Positions 58,581-64,000 of a stretch of 64,000 nt of DNA are shown one piece after another. The position numbers and the translations under genes were made by a program. Numbering within the stretch: position 1 is the stretch's first letter; each line of letters begins with the position of its first letter. Source of the stretch: Campylobacter concisus (GTDB lineage: Bacteria > Campylobacterota > Campylobacteria > Campylobacterales > Campylobacteraceae); NCBI RefSeq assembly GCF_003048875.2, contig NZ_CP049264.1, positions 1,798,001 through 1,862,000 of the forward strand, given 5' to 3'. A model generated the notes under the pieces. The model did no database searches and was not told the origin of the DNA. It saw only the letters and a list, made by a program, of their open reading frames with translations.

Positions 58581-60491
58581 TTATATAAGTTCGCTAGCAA
58601 AATTTGCAAGCTTTTGCGGAGTAAATCCGAAGTGGTCAAATAGCTCGTTCGCCTTGCCACTGGCGCCAAAGCTGTTCATGCCATAAACCGCGTCAGCAAA
58701 TTTATACCACTCATAGCCAGTTGCGGCCTCAACTGCGATGATCGTTGTATTTTTATCTAAAATTCTAGCCACATACTCAGCTGGTTGCTCGCAAAGTAGG
58801 TCAAAACAAGGCGCTGATACGATATTTGCACCCACACCTTGCTCAGCTAGAAGTGCAGCTGCTTTTACACAGAGTGAGACCTCGCTGCCGCTTGCTATAA
58901 ATGTGATCTTCGCATCTTTTGCCGAGCTTAAAAGATATGCGCCGTTGCCAACCTCGCCAAATTCGCCTTTTGCAAGTGGATCAAGCCCTTGGCGACTAAG
59001 CACAAATGCACTTGGAGCGTTTAAATTTAGAGCCGCTTGCCAGCTAGCTGCGTTTTCGTTGCCGTCAGCTGGGCGGAAAGTGTAGAAATTTGGCATCGCT
59101 CTAAATGTGCTAAGCTGCTCGATAGGCTGATGCGTTGGACCATCTTCGCCAACGCCGATACTATCGTGCGTAAAGACAAAAAAGTGCTTGATGCCCATTA
59201 GCGCTGCTATCCTTGCACTTGGCTTTAAATAGTCGCTAAAGATGAAAAATGTCGCTGAAAATGGCAAGAAAAGGCCGTATCTGGCGATGCCATTGTTGAT
59301 CGCTGCCATGGCGTGCTCTCTGATACCGTAGTGGATATTTTTGCCATTTGGGAAGTCACCCATGCCCTTTAGCTCAGTCTTGTTTGAAGGAGCAAGATCT
59401 GCGCTACCGCCGATAAAGCCAGGGAGTTTTTTAGCTATCTCATTTAAAATGACGTGGTTTGTATCTCTTGTGGCTAGTTTTTTGTCGCTAAAGTCTGGAA
59501 ATTCGATCTTGCTAAAGTCTGGATTAAGAAGTGAGTTTAATAAATTTTTGCCTTCAATGCTTAACGCCTCAACCTTTTTGTTCCACATCGCCTCTTCAAG
59601 ATCGCCCTTTTCAACTGCACCTCTAAATCTTAAAAGCACGTCCTCGTCGATAGCAAATTTCTTCTCAGGGTCAAAGCCAGCTGCGGCCTTTGCCTTTTTA
59701 ATGATCTCTTCGCCAAGCGGTGCGCCGTGGCTGTGGTGGCTGCCTTCAAGCTCCATTGCGCCGCGTGCTATGTGCGTGTTTGCGATGATGAGATATGGTG
59801 ACTCTTTCTCGCTTGCTTGTTCAAGTGCAAATTCGATCTGGTTGTAGTCATGTCCGTCGATGCGTGCGACCTCCCAGCCCTGCGCCTCAAACCTCGCCTT
59901 GACGTCCTCGCTAAATGCGATCGCTGTGTCGCCCTCGATCGTGATGTTGTTTGAATCATAAATGAGCACAAGGTTGTCTAGTCTTAAATTTCCTGCGATT
60001 GAACATGCCTCGTAGCTTATGCCCTCTTCTAAGTCGCCATCGCCACAAAGGCAGTAAATTTTGTGATCGATTATTTTATTATCTGGTTCATTTAGCACGT
60101 TTGCAGCGTATTTTTCTGCCATGGCTAGACCAACTGCATTTGCTACGCCTTGACCAAGTGGTCCAGTAGCCATCTCAACGCCTGGAGTGTGAATTTCTGG
60201 GTGTCCTGGGGTGTTTGAGCCAAGTTGGCGAAATTTCTTAAGCTCATCTAGGCTTAGATCGTAGCCACTTAGGTGCAAAAAGCTATAAACCAAGCTTGAC
60301 GCGTGACCACCGCTAAAAACGAGCCTATCTCTGTTTAGCCATTTTGGATTTTTAGGGTTGTGTTTTAAAAAGTTGCTTAAAACCACCATGATATCGGCTA
60401 GGCCCATAGGAGCACCTGGGTGTCCGCTGTTAGCGTTTTGCACCATATCAGCGCACAAAAATCTTATAGTATCGGCTTGTTTTTTTAGCAT
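58581..60491 (-). CDS. tkt: Transketolase
   Basis: This 636-residue protein carries transketolase signatures: NSGHPGAPMGLADI at the start, GPLGQGVANAVGLAMAEK near residue 113, the TPP motif GDGDLEEGISYEACSIAGNLRLDNLVLIYDSNN near 151-183, and ERVFTHDSIG-like FFVFTHDSIGVGEDGPTHQPIEQL near 440. It works in the non-oxidative pentose phosphate pathway. GGAG lies five bases before the ATG. Length is normal. Confidence 0.95.
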   Translation of the reverse strand: MLKKQADTIRFLCADMVQNANSGHPGAPMGLADIMVVLSNFLKHNPKNPKWLNRDRLVFSGGHASSLVYSFLHLSGYDLSLDELKKFRQLGSNTPGHPEIHTPGVEMATGPLGQGVANAVGLAMAEKYAANVLNEPDNKIIDHKIYCLCGDGDLEEGISYEACSIAGNLRLDNLVLIYDSNNITIEGDTAIAFSEDVKARFEAQGWEVARIDGHDYNQIEFALEQASEKESPYLIIANTHIARGAMELEGSHHSHGAPLGEEIIKKAKAAAGFDPEKKFAIDEDVLLRFRGAVEKGDLEEAMWNKKVEALSIEGKNLLNSLLNPDFSKIEFPDFSDKKLATRDTNHVILNEIAKKLPGFIGGSADLAPSNKTELKGMGDFPNGKNIHYGIREHAMAAINNGIARYGLFLPFSATFFIFSDYLKPSARIAALMGIKHFFVFTHDSIGVGEDGPTHQPIEQLSTFRAMPNFYTFRPADGNENAASWQAALNLNAPSAFVLSRQGLDPLAKGEFGEVGNGAYLLSSAKDAKITFIASGSEVSLCVKAAALLAEQGVGANIVSAPCFDLLCEQPAEYVARILDKNTTIIAVEAATGYEWYKFADAVYGMNSFGASGKANELFDHFGFTPQKLANFASELI

Positions 60492-60599
60492 ATGATCTCC
60501 TTTTTATTGCGTCAGATTATACAAAAAAGTGATTAAAACTTGCCTTGCGTTTTTGCCCAAAATGTCTAAAAAGTGATATAAATTTACGAAATTTACGCA

Positions 60600-61499
60600 C
60601 TATCTTAGATGCTTGTCTGTAAGCTCTAAGATCATTTTTGCGATATTTGCATCTACCTGTTTTAGCGCCTCTTCTATCTCGCAAATAAGCTCATCTTTTT
60701 TCTTTTTTGCGCCAGATAGACCAAGTAAATTTGTAAATGAGTTTTTAGCTAAGTCGTTATGCACGGGCTTTCCAGCGGCCACTTCGTCGCTTGTAAGATC
60801 GATGATATCATCTTGTATCTGAAAAGCAAGCCCAAGCTTTAGGCCGATATCATAAATTTTCTCGCACTCTTTTTCGTCTAAATTTACTATCACAGCGCCC
60901 ATTTTTAGGCTTGCAGCGATGAGCTTTGCGGTTTTGTGGATGTGCAAAAAGACTAGCTCATCAAGGCTTAGCATCTTGCCAGAGAGACCAAATTTAGCCT
61001 TTGCTCTTTTGATGTCCTCTTTGTTTGTATTTTCAAAAAAACAATCCAGCGCCTGACCTAGCACCATGCCGCTAACGCCAGCATTCTCGCTTAAAATTTC
61101 CACGCACTTTATACGAGTGTCAGCTGGCAACTCAGCGCGTGAAATTTCATAAAAAGCATGCGTATTTAGCGCATCTCCTGCAAGTATCGCAGTCGTTTCG
61201 TCGTATGTCACATGAAGCGTTGGTGTGCCGCGCCTAAGGCTTGCGTTATCCATTGATGGCAAGTCATCATGGATAAGCGAGTATGTATGCATCATTTCAA
61301 GCCCTAAAGCCACTCTCATGGCCTTTTGCGTGAGGCTTTTATCCACACTTTCCACCACACCAAGAAGCAATAGTGCCCTAAAGTGCTTGCCTCCAGCCTT
61401 TAGCATAACGCCAAGCGCCTCCTCGTAGCAAGGATGAAAGCTAGGCACCTTTGGTAAATTTTCGTTTAAAAATTTTACAAAGTCCTCAAGTAGGCTCAT
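60600..61499 (-). CDS. ispA: Geranyl/farnesyl diphosphate synthase
   Basis: This 299-residue prenyl synthase has the first aspartate-rich motif HDDLPSMDNASLRRGTPTLH near residue 77-96, the second motif FQIQDDIIDLTSDE near 223, and the family GGKHFRALLLLG near 32. It builds FPP for undecaprenyl and quinone chains. It overlaps the PDZ gene by four bases and is the last gene of the panD-ybaB-PDZ-ispA run. Confidence 0.93.
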   Translation of the reverse strand: MSLLEDFVKFLNENLPKVPSFHPCYEEALGVMLKAGGKHFRALLLLGVVESVDKSLTQKAMRVALGLEMMHTYSLIHDDLPSMDNASLRRGTPTLHVTYDETTAILAGDALNTHAFYEISRAELPADTRIKCVEILSENAGVSGMVLGQALDCFFENTNKEDIKRAKAKFGLSGKMLSLDELVFLHIHKTAKLIAASLKMGAVIVNLDEKECEKIYDIGLKLGLAFQIQDDIIDLTSDEVAAGKPVHNDLAKNSFTNLLGLSGAKKKKDELICEIEEALKQVDANIAKMILELTDKHLR

Positions 61500-62605
61500 T
61501 TTGGCACTCTTGCAAAAAACTGAAAGTCGTTTCTAGTAAATAAAAGCACGAAATTTTGCAGGTCGCCGATCTTTTCTAAAAGCTCCTCGCGGTTGCTCAC
61601 GCTCTCTTTGTTGTAGCCTAAAATTTTATCGCCGATCTTGATACCAAAAATCTCAGCATTTGACTTTGGCTCGACCTTTGTAACTATCAAATTTTTATCA
61701 ACCGTAATGCCATAATCAACCAAAACCTTATCGTCAAACATCGTTTGCGCTTCTTTTGGCATGATGTTAAAGTTAGGCATATCAAGACTTGATGGTGCAT
61801 TCACTTCTAAGCTTTGATTAAATTTCACATCTCCGCTTACTGGCACCTGAAAAAGCAGCTGCTCTCTATCACGCTTTACGATGATATCTAGTTTTGCGCC
61901 CTTTGGAGCAAAAAGCACCATCTCATTTAGCTCTCTTAGACTCTTTGGTTTTATGCCATTTATACTAACAAGCTCATCATCTACCATCATCATCTTGCCG
62001 CGGCCTAGTGGATCAACAAGACCCACAAAAAATTTATCCTCTTTTTGCAAGAATTTCACGCCGATATCGCCGTAATATACGTCATCGTAAGATACAAAGT
62101 GCTTTAAATAGCGATTTGGTATAAATTTATCAGCTCCAACAGCTATGCCTATCATCTTGCAACAAGGTGTGTTTATCTCGCCAGTCGCGTTATACTCGAA
62201 GCTTAATGTGTCAAAGTCGCCTAAATTTTGCCCTAAAGACTTGATGTGACCCATGACGGTGTTATTTGCGTCGTTTAAAATGCCAACCCAAGTGCTCTTT
62301 TTTATGCGCTCCTCATTGGTCTCATCAGCCATCACAACAGGGCTTAGCTCCTTGCTAGAGCGCACTAAAAAAAGCTGCAAATATGGGTCAAATTTGACAT
62401 ATTCGCCAAGTGGAGCTCCTTCGCTTTTTGGCACTGCGATCAAATTTTTAGTGATAGCCACGCCAAAGTGTTTATTTACCGAGACGATTGAGTTTTTATT
62501 CTTTTCAAAGCAGGCGTTAAAGTCCTCTTGCGTAGGTCTAGGATCAGCGTTTAGGCAAAGCGCTGATAGCAAAAATGCAAGGGCAAATTTATAATTTAGT
62601 CTCAT
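61496..62605 (-). CDS. PDZ-domain periplasmic protein (inactive trypsin-like N-terminal part possible)
   Basis: This 369-residue protein has a signal peptide (NYKFALAFLLSALCLNA). An N-terminal beta-rich region of about 200 residues follows, with NTPCCKMIGIAVG, and then two PDZ-like segments: about 185-250 (GKMMMVDDELVSINGIKPKSLREL) and 290-369 (VTKVEPKSNAEIFGIKIGDKILGYN). No catalytic Ser-His-Asp set is clear. It overlaps ybaB and ispA by four bases each. The role is unknown; a cell-envelope scaffold is possible. Confidence 0.75.
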   Translation of the reverse strand: MRLNYKFALAFLLSALCLNADPRPTQEDFNACFEKNKNSIVSVNKHFGVAITKNLIAVPKSEGAPLGEYVKFDPYLQLFLVRSSKELSPVVMADETNEERIKKSTWVGILNDANNTVMGHIKSLGQNLGDFDTLSFEYNATGEINTPCCKMIGIAVGADKFIPNRYLKHFVSYDDVYYGDIGVKFLQKEDKFFVGLVDPLGRGKMMMVDDELVSINGIKPKSLRELNEMVLFAPKGAKLDIIVKRDREQLLFQVPVSGDVKFNQSLEVNAPSSLDMPNFNIMPKEAQTMFDDKVLVDYGITVDKNLIVTKVEPKSNAEIFGIKIGDKILGYNKESVSNREELLEKIGDLQNFVLLFTRNDFQFFARVPK

Positions 62606-62916
62606 TTTATCCCCATCGAAGCAAGGCCGCCAAGCATCCTTGAAGCGGTGTTTTTCTTATCGGCCTCAACTGATTTTAGCACGTCATTTACGGCGCTTAT
62701 TAGCAAAATTTGCATGCTCTCTTTATCTTCAAGCAAGCTATCATCTATGCTGATATCAAGTATCTCGCCGCTACCGTTTGCTCTCACGCTCACTAGTCCG
62801 CCACCGCTTTTTGCGCCAAATTCTTTATTTTTGCTCTCTTCTTCCATCTGCTTGGCCTGCTTTTGCACATCCTCAAGCATCTGCCCCATCTTTGAAAAGT
62901 CAAATCCCTCAAACAT
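62602..62916 (-). CDS. ybaB: YbaB/EbfC family nucleoid-associated protein
   Basis: This 104-residue protein has the YbaB pattern: N-terminal FSKMGQMLEDVQKQAKQMEEE helix, VSVRANGSGEILDISIDDSLLEDKESMQILLISAVNDVLKSV in the middle. Members bind DNA as dimers. Linkage to recR, seen elsewhere, is absent here. It starts three bases after panD and overlaps the PDZ gene. Confidence 0.92.
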   Translation of the reverse strand: MFEGFDFSKMGQMLEDVQKQAKQMEEESKNKEFGAKSGGGLVSVRANGSGEILDISIDDSLLEDKESMQILLISAVNDVLKSVEADKKNTASRMLGGLASMGIK

Positions 62917-62919
62917 CGC

Positions 62920-63267
62920 CTACTCCTTTATGATCTCGTTTTTGTTATTTACATGCACGATGGTTGGCTTAAATTTCTTAGCCTTTTTAAATTTCATACT
63001 AGCATAAGCCACGATGATGACCACGTCGCCAACACAGACCTTTCTAGCAGCCGCGCCGTTTAGGCAAATTTCGCCTTTTTTGCCCTTGATCACGTATGTG
63101 GCAAATCTCTCGCCGTTATTTACGTCTAAAATTTCAACCTTTTGATTTTCTATCAAATTTGCAGCTTTCATTAGCTCCTCGCCGATGCTGATCGAGCCAA
63201 CATAGTTTAAATTTGCGTCTGTTACGACAGCTCTGTGGATCTTGCTAGCTAAAATTTCTATATTCAT
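62920..63267 (-). CDS. panD: Aspartate 1-decarboxylase
   Basis: This 115-residue pyruvoyl enzyme makes beta-alanine for pantothenate. It self-cleaves at Gly24-Ser25 within [13 protein letters not shown]; Ser25 becomes the pyruvoyl group. [40 protein letters not shown] is the conserved core. AAGGCAG lies before the ATG. Confidence 0.96.
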   Translation of the reverse strand: MNIEILASKIHRAVVTDANLNYVGSISIGEELMKAANLIENQKVEILDVNNGERFATYVIKGKKGEICLNGAAARKVCVGDVVIIVAYASMKFKKAKKFKPTIVHVNNKNEIIKE

Positions 63268-63284
63268 TTTCTGCCTTGTTTAGT

Positions 63285-63854
63285 TTATTTGCACTCTATC
63301 ACTGGTCTGTTTGCTAAAAATTTCTCGTTAAATTTCTCTGCCTTTAGCGTCTTTTCTAGCTCGTCAAGGGTTTTGAAATTTCTAGCAAAAGATACGCCAA
63401 CTAGTCCACACTCGCTCATTTTGGCAACGTCTAGAGTTATCTCGTAGCTGTTAAATTTTGGATTATTTGGCTCTGGATAGTAAATTTCCTCACGGTAAGA
63501 GCTGTCGTTACCTATCTTTTCTATCTTAAATTTGCCCTTTTTTGGATCTGTGGTTTTTTTTATCGCTGTTATAAAATCATCTATGTTTTTGATGCTTGGC
63601 GCATAGGTAACGCTGATTAGCTTACTCCATCCATAGCCGCCCTCATCTTCCAAATAATACTCCACCGTAAATTCATTTTGGTATTTTTGGTGATAAATTT
63701 GGCCGTCATACTCTATATTTTGAGGTAGGTTGCTCACCAGATAGCTCTTTTGGTTTGCGCTAGATTGTAGCTTTTGCGGCTCTTTTTGAGCGGTGGCACA
63801 TCCTAGTAGCAGCGCACTACAAGCAGACACAAGGGCTAAATTTAAAATCTTCAT
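63285..63854 (-). CDS. Predicted lipoprotein, function unknown
   Basis: This 189-residue protein has a lipoprotein signal (LALVSACSALLLGCATAQ, lipobox LLGC) and a Gln/Ser-rich linker. A domain with VEYYLEDEGGYGWSKLISVTYAPSIKNIDDF follows, then FNSYEITLDVAKMSECGLVGVSFARNF. I do not recognise the family. It is probably anchored in the outer or inner membrane. It lies between murE and panD in the same direction. Confidence 0.75.
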   Translation of the reverse strand: MKILNLALVSACSALLLGCATAQKEPQKLQSSANQKSYLVSNLPQNIEYDGQIYHQKYQNEFTVEYYLEDEGGYGWSKLISVTYAPSIKNIDDFITAIKKTTDPKKGKFKIEKIGNDSSYREEIYYPEPNNPKFNSYEITLDVAKMSECGLVGVSFARNFKTLDELEKTLKAEKFNEKFLANRPVIECK

Positions 63855-63872
63855 CGTTTTTCCTTTCGTAAG

Positions 63873-64000
63873 CTAGTTAGATAAAATTTCAAGCACTACT
63901 TCTTTGTCGCTAAATGGGTGCTTGACGCCCTTTATCTCCTGATATGGCTCGTCGCCTTTGCCAAGTATGACAAGCGCCCAGCCAGGCTCAAGCTTGCTAA
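63873..64000 (-). CDS. murE: UDP-N-acetylmuramyl tripeptide synthetase MurE, C-terminal end (partial)
   Basis: The last 41 codons are present and read [18 protein letters not shown]...[14 protein letters not shown] before TAG. The GKG(H/D)E-YQ...HPFSDKEV pattern is the end of the Mur ligase C-terminal domain of MurE, which adds meso-diaminopimelate. Here Asp replaces the usual His of GKGHE. The rest lies to the right of the window. Confidence 0.88.
   Translation of the reverse strand, partial: SKLEPGWALVILGKGDEPYQEIKGVKHPFSDKEVVLEILSN

Overview
The window looks like a chromosomal segment of a Campylobacter from the C. concisus/curvus/showae group. That placement is inferred from several things together: AT-rich coding DNA with AAGGA-type ribosome sites, a complete pseudaminic acid set beside a flagellin gene, a clade II nitrous oxide reductase operon of the Wolinella/Campylobacter type, and many small proteins of Campylobacterota type. 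No species call can be proven without a 16S comparison.

Layout. (1) 1-9.3 kb is a flagellin glycosylation island. It holds the 3' end of a flagellin gene, a Maf-type glycosyltransferase overlapping pseI, a divergent pair (formyltransferase-like plus PIG-L deacetylase), and the operon pseB-pseC-pseF-pseG behind a consensus sigma-54 promoter. A second formyltransferase sits just downstream of dcd. No pseH acetyltransferase is seen, so N-formyl pseudaminic acid is a reasonable hypothesis. (2) 10-15.6 kb holds two small chromosomal genes, then phage debris: a short SU10-like capsid gene and a large polyvalent protein with nuclease-like and zincin-like parts that has lost its 5' end. (3) 15.8-21.2 kb is a complete rRNA operon on the minus strand (16S, tRNA-Ile, tRNA-Ala, 23S, 5S). 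(4) 21.5-25.9 kb is a large LapA/BapA-type adhesin gene interrupted by one in-frame TAA just after its N-terminal retention module. (5) 25.9-40.8 kb is mostly housekeeping and transport: RidA, two-subunit fumarase, LemA/DUF3137, an Imm26-like protein, a CorC/HlyC protein, an NSS transporter, a DUF411 copper-type protein, an SbmA-like transporter, an M48 protease, tRNA-Ser and a Na+/H+ antiporter. (6) 40.2-44.0 kb is an iron-uptake group: a PepSY reductase-like protein, a TonB-dependent receptor frameshifted at an A6 tract, and a small membrane b-type protein. (7) 44-45.1 kb and 36.0-36.5 kb are non-coding and carry a composite repeat cassette. (8) 45.7-55.3 kb is a nos operon (a propeller-like gene, nosZ, nosB, nosD, nosG, nosC1, nosC2, nosH, nosF, nosY) closed by a terminator, with no nosL. 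(9) 55.7-64 kb holds moaC, small genes, uppP, tkt, ispA, a PDZ protein, ybaB, panD, a lipoprotein and the 3' end of murE.

How the parts work together. Region 1 would make CMP-pseudaminic acid (PseB, C, [acylation], G, I, F) and attach it to flagellin through Maf, with the sigma-54 promoter tying sugar synthesis to flagellar assembly. Region 8 builds and powers a periplasmic N2O reductase with a fused cytochrome c. NosG/NosH/NosC1/NosC2 form a plausible menaquinol-to-periplasm electron path and NosD/F/Y mature the copper site.

The least explained signals are the 114-nt dyad repeat family with compensatory base changes, the composite cassette built from it, the formyltransferase/deacetylase additions to the pse island, and the propeller gene in front of nosZ.
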